Shown here one piece after another: positions 27,351 through 39,668 of a stretch of DNA of 64,000 bases (within the stretch, counting starts at the first letter, position 1; each line of letters starts with the position of its first letter). Under the pieces are notes generated by a model, which saw only the letters and a list, made by a program, of their open reading frames with translations, made no database searches and was not told the origin of the DNA. The stretch is from Ficedula albicollis (taxonomy: Eukaryota > Chordata > Aves > Passeriformes > Muscicapidae). The stretch is from positions 16,128,044 through 16,192,043 of the forward strand of contig NC_021683.1 of assembly GCF_000247815.1 (NCBI RefSeq). Reading direction: 5' to 3'. A program made the position numbers and the translations under genes.

Positions 27351-29160
27351 GTAAGTATGGTGAACTGTGGGATACTTGCTCAAGGTTTAGGTTTTGGGCC
27401 AAATATTCTAAAGTTCCCTTCGGGTGGATTTTATAATTTGTGATCAGACTTTGATCAGCTAAACTTTTCAGAGCTACACAGCTGAGAAATTATCAGATGT
27501 ATATAACATGTACAGAAATAAGCAACACCAAATGTTTCACTGTTTAATGTTTTCCCCTTGGTACACAGGTGAGATTCCTCAAGAGGATCTCAGGAATTTC
27601 TTCCCACAAACCCTCTCTGAATAGAACATGCAATAAATTATTTTGACTTTAACTTATCTCCTCCTTTAATGTGACCATGATATTACGTTAAAGGGTACAA
27701 AAATATATATTATGCTGAATTGTCTTTGTCCTGGATACCAGAAGGAAAATTACCACCATTCAGTGAGGATGATCCAACCTCAATACATTAATAATTTACC
27801 ACAATGATTAAAACACAAAAAATATCTACCTGCATTCATGTAGGAAGAAGCTTTTCCCACTTGCTTCAGTTTTCCCAGACCTCTGGGCAAAGTAAATTTC
27901 AGGATGCATTTCAACTTCCTTCAAATACACAAAAAGCAATGAGAAACTCTGCCTCTTTAAAAAGGTGTGCAAGTAAATGTTGTAATATCCTTCAAACCTG
28001 ACATTAAGTATTCAAATGTTACTTAAGCAAAGTGTGAGCAATTAAATTAATCAATCTTCCCAGCCATGTACCGAACAGATGTTCAATAAATCCTCTCTGC
28101 TTACAGTGTGGGAGGAAGAAAGTCCACTTTTAGCTGTCCTTCAGTGATGACATCCCTCAGCCCGTCCTTTCTCTGGGCCTCATGGGCCACTGCCAGGCAG
28201 TTCTGCTGTGTTGTTTCTTTATTATAAATAACAACAGACCACCTGGACTACCTGCAGTACCTGGAAGCTGAGGTTTAATGATCCTTCAGGCTACATCCTC
28301 AGCTCTCTCCTGATCCCAGATAATGGGACTGATGGGAATGGCAGAGGAGTGACGGATGGCAGTGACGAATGACTCCAGACAAACATGTGCTGACAACTAC
28401 TGAATATGGGGAAGCCTTGCAGAAAGGTCAAGATAAAAGTATTTGCTTGACTTTCAAAGTTTCTCCATGAAAAAGCACTCGGAATCCTCAGATTTCTCAG
28501 CACCAGATAGCTTTGCCAGGCAGATGTGTACAGCGAGCTATCAGAGTGCCACAAATCTGGCAACCAGCACTGCAACTGGGAACAAAGGCAACCTTTTGGT
28601 GGAAAAAAAGAAACTAGAACAAAGCCAGAACAGCTAAATTCCACAGACATGCAAGAAGCTGGATATTTGCAATTTTCAGTGTTAAGGTTGCTAGCAGCTG
28701 CGGACTTTGCCTCTTGGTTTTTGGGGTGTCTGTTCTGGCCAGGTTCCTGTTCCCATTCCAGCCACAATTCCACTCTCCCACTGCCCTTCTGGCTCCAGGA
28801 AAGGCCACTGAGCCACCCCTTCCTTCTACCCAATTCAGGAGTGAGGTCTTTTCTTATAAAGGACTTATAAAGTTTGCCTGGAAGTCCTGTGATGTAAAAT
28901 CTGATTGCTACTAGATGCTCACCTTGTCATCTTTATTTCAGAACCTCAGATTTCAACAATTAAGGGACAAGCTTTTACGTCCCGCTCCCCAAATCTTAAA
29001 CAACAAATCCCATTGGTTATAAGATGCACATGATGCATCCCATCATCTCAACTTGTTACACATTAATGTCAACTGTGATCAAACGAGTCGACTGACATTC
29101 AGATCTAATGGTTGGAACCTCTGCACCACAGATATACAACTTCAACCTTTTGAATGCTGC
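27351..29160. other. Non-coding sequence
   Basis: Contains a 180-codon minus-strand open frame (28291-28833) that overlaps open frames on the other strand. It shows no domain, signal or splice context and is rejected as a gene. No transposon end is recognised. Confidence 0.55.
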
Positions 29161-29164
29161 CATT

Positions 29165-29342
29165 CCATATATGGACTTTACCCACATTTTAATGAGGCTT
29201 TAAAATCTCCAAGATTAATCTAGTATTTTATATAGAACTGCCTGCTTTTTATGATATCCTGACATGTTGTACAACATTTGTGACTATATTGATCCTTATA
29301 AATTCAGCATCTATATATATTCCTGAAAAGCATCCCCTGCTC
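29165..29342 (+). promoter_or_regulatory. Possible promoter: CArG box plus TATA elements
   Basis: CCATATATGG at 29165-29174 is a perfect SRF-type CArG box (CC, six A/T, GG). TATAAA at 29297-29302 and CTATATATAT at 29311-29320 lie about 20-45 bases upstream of CCCTGCTCAG. The following sequence ends in a strong 5' splice site at 29420/29421. The spacing is that of a TATA promoter with a first exon starting near 29335-29345. SRF/CArG promoters are typical of muscle and immediate-early genes. AT-rich DNA yields TATA words easily, so this is tentative. Confidence 0.3.
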
Positions 29343-29420
29343 AGTCTGTAGCACAAACAGCAGGGCAGGACACACAGAGGGGGCAGCTCTTGAGCCTTTT
29401 GCTGAGCAGTAAACATGCAG
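29340..29420 (+). other. Possible first exon ending in a strong donor
   Basis: About 80 bases, less AT-rich than its surroundings, follow the TATA elements and end AAACATGCAG|GTAAGG. An ATG at 29415 lies six bases before the donor. Joined to the splice-bracketed segment at 33127-33238, the frame gives ATG CAG and then stops within a few codons. The transcript, if real, is therefore more likely non-coding. The start position is inferred from TATA spacing only. Confidence 0.22.
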
Positions 29421-29724
29421 GTAAGGAATATTTTAGTAGCACAAAATATTTAATTGCATAACACGATCATACTTTAAAAAAAAATTTGAAATACCATCCT
29501 CAAAATGCACAATAAAGAAACACCAGGGTTCTTTCTCAATTTTCCCCTATTTCATTCTCCTTCAGACAAACCTGATTCAAATCCTGAGGGGGTAAACTGT
29601 ACTCTTCTCCCATCTGGGACAGTTATACATCTTCATGCCCTCACCTTTGCCTGTCTGCAGAGACAAGCCTTCTTGTGTTTCCCCATGCAGTTTCATGCTT
29701 TTAATCTGAAACAAATGATTGCAG

Positions 29725-29945
<221 letters not shown>

Positions 29946-32900
29946 GAAGAAGAGCATTATCACCTTGGCGAGGCATCAGGAGTATACAGAAAAAAAGAAA
30001 GGGTCTATGGGCAAATTCATCTTCCATTGCTACAATCAATCTCTCACCTAAAAAAATACACAATAACTAGGCAGGAAAGGGCCAAGATTTATGGCCCAGA
30101 AACATCTCCACTGACCAGCATACACCAAGCCTTCCTGGCTCCCTCCTTGCCAGAATGGCTCTTTCTAACAGTTACAATGATATACTGTCTCTCCCTACTG
30201 TTTTACAAGTACATTAGCTTTATTTAATGAGATCTCTGAGTAATTTAACAGATGTATATAGGACATAAGACTAGAAAAACTCTTGCCACTTGAACACTTT
30301 TGCCAAGGTATTCTAGGGCTAGCTAATCTCCACTACCATGTTATATTCCATGAAATACTGTTATTGGAATTTTGGGAAGCTTTTTAAAAATCATTTTAAT
30401 AGGAATGTTATATTATAATCTAATAGAATAGTGCCATATTCAACACTTGCTTGTACCAGGCCCATTAAAATAAGGTTAAAAGTGGCTACTTTAGTTCTTC
30501 AAAATTATTTATATATTAAAAGGCCTGAGAGAAATCCAAAAGCAGAGATGAATATATCTGTTAAATCTTGCAACCTGTTCTTTCCTGTAACTTCAACATC
30601 ACGTCCCAAGGGAAAAAAGACAGATTCTTCCCTTTTATAAACATATATTCAGCTTTAAAGCTCACAATGATTGGATCACTCAATAGGAAAGCATTTCAAA
30701 GTACTGTATTCTAAGGTTTTGTTTAATGTGTGAAGTATAACCAGTCATTAGTTTAACACAATAGCTCTGCTTTCCATTATTTTATTATTTCTGTTTCTGA
30801 GCAACAGACAATGTTTTGGATGGCTGCTGTTATCCAGCAAAGTAGTTTTAAATAATAGTGATATACAATAAAATATTAAATGAAAAAAGCTGCAACAATA
30901 ACTTTTAAAATAACTCTAATAAGCTAGCAATTAACAATACAGGGGGTGGCAATAAGGAATTACCTGTTTAAAGTAACATTCAAACAATTTTTCTGAGCAA
31001 AAGAAAGATGGGTATAAACTTTATGCATTTATCTGTGTATCTTTTGCAGCAGTGAATCTACAAAAATCTATACAGTGTGTTGCTTTTTTCTCATACATTA
31101 TACTTTTTAAATTGATTAAAAATAGAATATTGCCCCAGATTCAGTAATGACTTCAATGAACTACATTAAAAAAAATTCAACACCTTCAATTCCACCCAAT
31201 GGTGAGACCAGTACTAATTGAGTTTAGTGGCATTTTTCTGTAAATAATATATAGTCTCATTAAAGAAGGTTTATTTTAGTTTGAAAGCATATTTCTTTTT
31301 AAAATTCTTTTAAGCTGAAGGGGGAAAAAAGTGGAAAAAAAGGATGAGAGTAATATTTACTATTCTGGCAAAGTGTTCAACATCCTTCTGGCTTAGAGGA
31401 TATTGTGCTAACCTTGAATTAGAGCATAAAACACAGGTCGAGCACATTTATAAATAATTATTTCATAGAATTCTATGGAATTTACAACAAACATGTTGCA
31501 ACATGCCTAATATTGAGAGAAAATCCCCATACGTATCTGACCAAAATAAATATTCTGACCCACCTCCAGAATGTACCTCACCTTAGCCAGAGGCAAGGAT
31601 TCCATCTTTAGAAAGCAGGAAACACCAGGCTGTGAGCAGAAAACCTGGATATTTCTTTAAATATTGGAAAGCACTGAAAAAAATCTCAGGGTGCAAAATT
31701 ATGGACAGTCACCATGTAAAATTATGCTTGAAATCAAGAACAAATAAAATTACTCCTGGAATGGAAAAGAGTGGGGGAGAACAGGAGCTGATATAGAGCA
31801 AATTCATGGCATGAAATTTCATTTCTTGAGAGCTATACATCAAGGTGCATTTGTTTAATGAGGTTGACACCAGAAAGATGTATAGAACATGTCAGACACC
31901 CAGTACCAGTGAGTTCTGGGAAAAAGATAACATCTGAGCATCTGACCACTCACTCCGTCTTCAAGCCAGACTTCTCTATCTACTGGTTCTTCGGGGGATT
32001 ATAAATGAGAGGGCAGGAGGAACAAGGAGCAAAATAATGAAAAACAACACAAAAAAAAGAAAAATTATAACATTGTGGAGCCAAGTAAAGCCAAATTTAT
32101 TGACCTCACAACTACATAATCAAGAGAAAGTTATCACTGTGGAAACTTTTGCTAAAGCAGAATGATCTTAAATAACAAGGGAGTGCTATGAAATTTACAG
32201 CACTTTTAAGATATGCAAATTGAATGCAAGGTATAGACATAAGGGTAATTAATTGTAAATCTAAGAATAATGTTTCTTTGTCAGGGCTGTCTCCATGTTG
32301 TGGAATACATTCTAATGTGCCTTAACTCTGAATATTTCTTAAAGGCTGGTCTAATTATGAGATGTTCAGAATTTCAAAATAGTAGTTATTCTTATCGTTT
32401 AATATAGCTGCTGTAAAGTTTCATAACAAAATTTACTGTTTACATGAAAATATTTTATTTTAATTTTCAAGAATAAAGTACTTGTTTAAAAGTCTAGGCA
32501 CTGAGTCTTTACCTTGGAAAAAATAATATGATGAAAACAGCTTTTGCCTAAAGTAGTGTTTTGTGATGCTTTTTGTTTGGTCGGCTTTTTTTTTTAAGGA
32601 GGAGAAAGGAAAGCAGCAAAGCATCAACATAAGTCTAAATGTAAATATCTTTATCTGCTGCATTTCTGAAGTTATAATGCTGGTTTTCTAAGGATTTCAT
32701 AGAATAATATAGAAACTTGTCACTTCATTGTTTACTTAATTTTTCATTTAGTTGAAGTCATTCATGTGAAAATAACTCAGGTCAATCTTTCCATTGCAAC
32801 AGGACTATAAAAATTCACCTTCTCATTTTAAAACCTGGCAAGGTTGGAGAGGAAATTTTCCAAGTTTGAAAGCAAATTTATGTCACCTTATAGAACATGT

Positions 32901-33126
32901 AAAACATTTTACAGCAATAATTCAAGCCCCAGTCAGCTTCAGTAGCAGGCCTATACATCTGACACAAAACCCAGTATTTGAGCTGCTTTTGGCATTTAAT
33001 TTGGACAGATTAAAATGAAGCTTCTTTAGGGGGCAGCATAGTAAACAGTCTTCAACAATAATGCCATAACAGCCAGGATATCTTGGGTTTTTAAGGAAAA
33101 GACACTTATTAATCCTTGTGTCTCAG
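29946..33126. other. AT-rich non-coding sequence
   Basis: Among the most AT-rich parts of the window, with few ORFs. A CATAGAATTCTATG palindrome at about 31464 recalls CR1 terminal repeat words, but no CR1 body adjoins it. Confidence 0.55.
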
Positions 33127-33238
33127 CAGAACTTGCTATAGACCCATGGAAGAGTTAAACAGTGTTGGAGGGAAGAGCACGAGCAGCCAAAGCTCTCTGT
33201 GAGTCAGATGACTGAGCAGCAAACACCAGCAGAAGCAG
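33127..33238 (+). other. Splice-bracketed 112-bp segment (lncRNA exon candidate)
   Basis: The acceptor AATCCTTGTGTCTCAG is strong and the donor GAAGCAG|GTAAAG is good. All three frames contain stops, so it is not an internal coding exon. It could pair with the candidate first exon at 29340-29420, which would put the poly-C block in the intron. RNA evidence is needed to separate this from a pseudo-exon. Confidence 0.2.
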
Positions 33239-36056
33239 GTAAAGCACCTTGGTTTAACCAAACCACAGGGTTTGGGGAAATCATTCCGGCTGGTAGCTCT
33301 AAAGTTCCAACAAAAACTCTAACCACAGATATTATCTCACAAAGGAAGTATGTGATTTAGACACACCTGTAGTAGCACTACAACAAAAACATCCTTTTTT
33401 TCACAGACATCTGTTACACTCCCACCTGTGCAGGCATCATCCCTAAGTTCCACATCATGGATGGATATGCTTTTCATACTCCAAAACACTTCAAAACCAC
33501 CTATTTTAGAGGAGGTGCAAGTGGGGTAGTTGGTAATGGGTGAGGGGTCATCTCAGGGGAGGGTTACAGCCCTTTGGGAAAACCATCATGTGGCATGGAC
33601 TGGTTTTGTGGAGCAGAGGGGGAGAAAAAGGGGGAGTAGAGCCCCAGTTCCTCCTGCAGCTGGCATCGAACAGCAAAAAACCCCAAATCAATAGTTAAAA
33701 ATTTTGGCCAGCAGAATCATTGTATGTTATCAGTGCATGAATTTCAGAAACACATCAGACAAAGTCTTTGGGAGACAGGGAACAAAGAGAGAGGCTGATC
33801 ATCAGTGTGGAATACCAAAGTAAATGCTAACACAACTTTGGAAAATGTGCACATCATCACTTTGTGTCTGCTCTGCCTAAACAATTAGAATATTCTGTTA
33901 ATATTTTTTACCTAAGCATAACATACCATAACTTTAGCTCCCCTTCAGTGACAGTTTGTGCTTGAAAGTTCTGCTGTAGTTTAAACAGAGAACTCAGGAA
34001 ATTTTGAAATCATTGCCAGATATAGAGGCAGATTTCATAACATGAGTTAAATGCATCATATGCTTACATGAGAGGGTCTCTCCTATATAACACTTGCAGA
34101 AATTATAAATTCTCCATATGCCAGCAGAGTTAATAGCTTCCTTAAAGGAACTTGCAAAAATTATGCTTGCACAGGAGTAAGTTTCCAAAACTTTCTGTAA
34201 GGAAACAGAAAACCAAGGCACTTATTAATGCTGGGTTTTAACCAGAGAAAACTGAAATTTTCATCCTTCTTTTCATGACAGCTTTCCTACACAAAGTTTA
34301 AACATTTAGGTACCTGAAGAAAGTGTCAGTGTGAATTCTTACTGACACCTGCTTCTCTAACTCCTTGAGAAGGCAGAAAACTCAGTCTGAAGTAATGAAG
34401 GAAATGAGAGAACAGTTTGGACAGAAAATGTGCCAAGGTTATGCGAAAAAAAAAAAAAAATTCTAAAGGCCAATAAAGAAGGAATATTAGGAGACAAACT
34501 CCATGGTTTTGATGGAGATAAATGATATGAAGACAGATTTTTTCCTTTTCTGCACAGTGCAATGGAAATGGTATTACAGCACTGATACAAGATCTGATCT
34601 GGAATCACAAGGCTCTTGTTTTCTCCAGCTTCTTTTCTATGATGTGACAAATAAAGGCTGTTGTCCTTTTGGAAACATTTTTGTACATTTGATTTCACAA
34701 GGAGATTACAATTTCTATCAATTAGAAAAATATTGTATATTTTAGGTGTGTTGAAGAGGTTAACCACAGCTATGTTTGACCTACACTAACTTTTCTCATT
34801 AGTCTATGATATCTACCAGCAATTTTACATGCTTCTTTGCAGGTTCAGTGAGCTTTTCCAATTGTTATAATTTTGCCAGAATATCTGATAATCAAACTTG
34901 TGACTGACTGCCCAGAAAATGCAAAATGGCAGAAGAGCCAAACTCAGCTTACACAGTAACCCTGACTGAAGGGTTAGAGCCAGCAAGTTATGCTAAGCCA
35001 GTTATTTCTGAAGCCATTAATCACCAAAAAAAGCATTTGTTTTCCATTTCTTGTCACTCCAAACCTGCTCCTCCTATTCACATACTGCCAAATTAAACTG
35101 TTGTGAAAACAAACTGTGGTGAGCACTGGACTGTAGCACAACTTCTACTCTTGAATCTCTTCTGCTCTCCAGTCATTCTCCACCAGCTTTCTTCTAGCTC
35201 AGCTACTTGACAGGGTGAGCATCCTCCTCACCTGGAAATAACTACAGAGGGATCTGTGAACTAGATGCCAATTACACACTGCACTGGTTTTTTGTTTCTT
35301 TTCCATTGAAATTATTCTCGTTTTCATTGAATTAATCAGCGTTTCAGCATTTGGAAGTACAGACAGCAGACAAATAAAAGAGCAGTTCAGGAGCAGCCAT
35401 TCACAAAGTGCCTTCCCACCATGAAGCACCATGAGCTAAACCAGCCCCAGCCATTTCAGAGGGATTCTCTGACCAGTGGATGTGCACAAGGCTGTGGTGG
35501 GACAGCCCAACAGGCAAATGCAGCATCAGGCCTCACACCCTCCTTGTTGAACAGACTTAGTTCTAATTACTGTAAGATGGATGGCCTTACAAAATACTCT
35601 TTATTTCCAAGGTCATTAAGAAAAGTGGAATTCTTCACCTTGTCCTTAAACTCAGTGGAAACTGCTCAGTTCACCTCTTTCACTTGGTGTGTTTAATTAT
35701 TTGCACAGCTTGAATTAATACTAGGTCTATGTCTGAATGTCTCTGCTTGTCTTACTTGCTGCCAATCACTTCACAATACCCAGAATTTGAGGTTTTCATG
35801 CTGCAGGAGTCATAAGGGAGCAAAATCAGATGAAAACACTTAAGTGAGATGACTGATATTTCCAAAGAACTCTTACTTCAGTTTCCCTTTTTCCTAGCAT
35901 ATGAAGTCATTCCTAGACCATTAGAAGATAGGGAGAAATATCAGGCAAAATGATACAAACACTGATTCTTCATATTACAATGGCTTGTTGGATCTTTGGT
36001 GATTCAAACCAAATTTAGAGAAGCCACATTTACACTACCTGTCTCCCCAACTTTAC
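33239..36056. other. Non-coding sequence
   Basis: Includes a G-rich patch at about 33510-33660 of unknown origin and an A-run at about 34446. No gene is recognised. Confidence 0.5.
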
Positions 36057-36090
36057 CTGCAGAAAAGCTCCTAAATGAGAGCAACGCGGA
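36057..36090 (-). other. Minus-strand splice-bracketed 34-bp segment (weak exon candidate)
   Basis: On the minus strand a very strong acceptor (CTCAATGACCTTTTCACAG) precedes the segment and TCTGCAG|GTAAAG follows it. The phase-0 frame SALLSFRSFSA is open. Too short to be informative alone. Confidence 0.14.
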
Positions 36091-37180
36091 CTGTGAAAAG
36101 GTCATTGAGAAGAGAGAACCCAGATGCACAACAAAAAGAGAAAAAGAACTGGCACACACCAATTTAAGACTATCAATTTAAAGAAATTATACATTATTTT
36201 GCAATTTTCAAGTGTAAAGCTTGGGATTCCAAATGTGATCCAATTAAACCAGAGTTTTGCTAAACAAGCATGCAGCTCTCTCTTCTTTTTTTGTTTTTAA
36301 TAAGATTTTCATGTGACATTTGAGATGCCAAGCAAGAGAGGGTGCAATGCTGCTCCCCACAAACCAGCAATACACAGGCACAAAGTTCCTCTGCAGGAGG
36401 ATCAAACCACACACTAACCAAAAAAAATAGAAAACAAAAGATAGGACGAAACTAAATAAAAATAATAAAACAAAAGCTGCAGATTAAATTCTTGTCTTCC
36501 TTATATGCTTTAGAGGCAGCATGAAGCACAGGATGTAAGTCAGGGCACAAATTGGCCCTTCAGCTCTGAGATTCCTCCAAGCTTTCCCAACAGCTTGCTG
36601 AGCGTAATTTGGGCTGGGTTATTTAAAGCTACACAGGATAATACAGCACAAAGACTGGTGTGAACAATAACTCTTGCACAATTTATCACGCAGAGAAGAG
36701 CTACTAATCTTTTTAGAAAACAAGGTATTCAAAATTATTTAATGCTAATATTTATGCATCAGAAAGCATTCTAAGCACAAAACAGCCCTCCTCCCCCTCC
36801 CCATCCACAACATGCATTTGTGAACATCTTCAGCTACAATACACCATATTTTCAGAGAGTCCTGAAATTATCGTACTGTATGTTGGCATTTATGAAATTC
36901 TGTTATTAATGCCACTCTCACACAAAGATAAGCTGTGTTTACAATACTAATACCTTCCACAAATAATTAGGTATGTATAGCTACACATATAGTCTTCCAT
37001 ACCAGTGATGGCTCAAAACAGTAAATTTAAAGTATATTATTGCAATAAACAGTAATAATAGCAATGATTATAAAAATCAGTTTGGCATGCTTCTGCCTAG
37101 CAGAATTCTGTACCACACTGTCAGTTAAAAACAGAAAACCAAGCAAGTAAACTCTTCTGGACTATTATTTTCTTAGCTCT
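36091..37180. other. AT-rich non-coding sequence
   Basis: No supported gene. The part around 36830-36960 is free of homopolymers and could be a minor conserved element; this is a visual impression only. Confidence 0.5.
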
Positions 37181-38466
37181 GCTTTACTGGTGTTTTTTTT
37201 TTTTTTCCCTATTACATGCCATTATTTTAAAAAATAAAAGTCTGGAATTATATCAAACTAAAGGTAATTATGAAATTAGTCTAAAGTAACAACTCTTCCT
37301 AACCAAGCAGGTCAATCCATCACTGCACTTACATAATCATTACTAAGTTCTTTCAAACCTATAAGTTAAAAAAGCACTGCTGTCTTTGAATAATTTTCAA
37401 AATATCTCATAAGAACAAGGTTTTCTTTACATGCCAACTCAACAGACTAAAAGTGAAAATCATAAATTTTCATCTATCAGATGAAACATAATTTTTTAAA
37501 AATCTTGGCATAATTCTATTTCTTCCTAGGAGACCTGGATGCTTCATTTGCCTCAGTTAGCATAGGTACAATAAATCATAAAAATCCCTTTCATTTTTCT
37601 CTTACATGCAAAACAGGTTCCACTTCCAACTCAACACAGTATTTACTAGGCCCCCAAACTCCTTGTTTGAACTTTTTTGCAGCACTTCTTCTGCAAGACA
37701 CTGAGCCTGTGTTTGTTTTGGCAATACTATGGCACAACAGAGAATTGAGCACCTTCCATGTGATCTCCAGCTACAGCATTGCAGAAGGAGGAGGAAGTTA
37801 CGTATAATCAAGCAAAGTGGTTTGCTTTACTGGTGTTTTTTTTTTTTTTTCCCTATTACATGCCATTATTTTAAAAAATAAAAGTCTGGAATTATATCAA
37901 ACTAAAGGTAATTATGAAATTAGTCTAAAGTAACAACTCTTCCTAACCAAGCAGGTCAATCCATCACTGCACTTACATAATCATTACTAAGTTCTTTCAA
38001 ACCTATAAGTTAAAAAAGCACTGCTGTCTTTGAATAATTTTCAAAATATCTCATAAGAACAAGGTTTTCTTTACATGCCAACTCAACAGACTAAAAGTGA
38101 AAATCATAAATTTTCATCTATCAGATGAAACATAATTTTTTAAAAATCTTGGCATAATTCTATTTCTTCCTAGGAGACCTGGATGCTTCATTTGCCTCAG
38201 TTAGCATAGGTACAATAAATCATAAAAATCCCTTTCATTTTTCTCTTACATGCAAAACAGGTTCCACTTCCAACTCAACACAGTATTTACTAGGCCCCCA
38301 AACTCCTTGTTTGAACTTTTTTGCAGCACTTCTTCTGCAAGACACTGAGCCTGTGTTTGTTTTGGCAATACTATGGCACAACAGAGAATTGAGCACCTTC
38401 CATGTGATCTCCAGCTACAGCACTGCAGAAGGAGGAGGAAGTTACGTATAATCAAGCAAAGTGGTT
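37181..38466. repeat. 643/644-bp tandem duplication, two near-identical copies
   Basis: Copy 1 is 37181-37823 and copy 2 is 37824-38466, abutting directly. The copies differ only in a T-run (14 versus 15 Ts) and one visible substitution (CAGCATTGC versus CAGCACTGC), about 99.7% identity. The same minus-strand ORF appears in both (37602-37811 and 38246-38473), has no domain and is a by-product. Either a very recent duplication or both haplotypes placed in series by the assembler. Confidence 0.95.
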
Positions 38467-39430
38467 TTTGCAAATGTTTCCAACTTCCATTTGCATCAAA
38501 ACATCAAACCCCCGCAATCTCCCGGGTCAGACATAGCAGGAGCAAAGTGGGCACCTGACATTCATTTACCTGGATCAAGGGGTGTAGGAAATTGCCCAAT
38601 TTGTTATATTTAGCAAGAGGAAAAAGGACTTGATACCCCTATCACTGAGAACATTCAAACACATACAACTGCATTCAAAATTGATATAAATTAGTTGCAG
38701 AACCTTTGCCATCAGAACACTCTAAGTCAGTCTCTTCAGATTGCTTAAGACTAAGATCCATTAGACAGGAGCTTGATGTAGAAATTTCCAGGGTGCTACT
38801 GCCCACACATTCCCTTTTTAACAAGTTTATGTTGAAGATAGTTTTCCTGAAGCAAGAGACTAGGCTTGGTAAAAAGAAATAGCACTATTATCAAACAAGA
38901 GGCAAAGGCAAAAGAACAGTTATCTGAAATTCCTCAAACTCTTTACACAGTCCCTTTTAAGTTGTCTCAGACTTCATTGCTTATCTCTGCATGCTGAACC
39001 TCAGTCTGAGTTTCTGCTTATTGGTCTTAGTTTCTCCAAGGAACTGCTGATGGTTCTTTAATGAAGCCATAAGATGAATATCCTCTGAGAAGCTGTGTTT
39101 GCACTGTTTTCTCATAAAACATGATTCTTTTCCCCCTTTCCCTTCATCTTTTAATTCGAAACCAACACTAAACAGAACAGCAGTAACAGCAACCTGGCTC
39201 ACCCCACTCCTGTGATTATGGAAATTCCTTCTATTGGCTTCTTCTATAGCTGTACATGTTTTCTATTACTTTAATCAAGGCTTTTGGTGGCCCTAAGTGT
39301 CCAAAATATGCCATATCTCTGAGATGACTTGCTAAGCCTCTTTTCAAGGTAGGCATTAGTAGATACAGCTATATTGTAGCTACACCAACTCCTTATTAAA
39401 AATACCACATAAAAGTCTATTTTGTGCCTT
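38467..39430. other. Non-coding sequence
   Basis: No supported gene, RNA or transposon. Confidence 0.55.
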
Positions 39431-39532
39431 CCTCATACATTCTGCAAGTATTTCTTTCTTATTATTTTCTGAAAGAGATCTCCTCATACATTCTGCAAGT
39501 ATTTCTTTTTTATTATTTTCTGAAAGAGATCT
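39431..39532. repeat. 51-bp tandem duplication, two copies
   Basis: CCTCATACATTCTGCAAGTA occurs at 39431 and 39482. The copies differ at about one position in the T-rich part (TTTCTTTCTT versus TTTCTTTTTT). It ends exactly where the next duplication begins. Confidence 0.92.
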
Positions 39533-39668
39533 ACATTCTTTTTACTTTCTCCTACTCATTCAGTCCTGAATGTTTTTTGTAAGTCTTGTTCTGAACAAGC
39601 TACATTCTTTTTACTTTCTCCTACTCATTCAGCCCTGAATGCTTTTTGTAAGTCTTGTTCTGAACAAG
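39531..39668. repeat. 69-bp tandem duplication chained to the 51-bp one
   Basis: CTACATTCTTTTTACTTTCT starts at 39531 and again at 39600. The copies differ at two positions (CAGTCCTGAATGTTT versus CAGCCCTGAATGCTT). Two different units duplicated back to back, sharing a boundary, suggest a single complex replication event or a repeatedly unstable site. Confidence 0.92.

Noticed and set aside
28291..28833. 180-codon minus-strand open frame
   Set aside because: Composition-driven, overlapped by open frames on the opposite strand, and without a recognisable domain or exon signals.
31440..31480. CATAGAATTCTATG as a CR1 3' terminus
   Set aside because: It is a lone palindrome with no CR1 body on either side.
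37602..38473. Apparent pair of paralogous 69/75-codon ORFs
   Set aside because: They are the same chance frame seen twice because of the 643/644-bp duplication.
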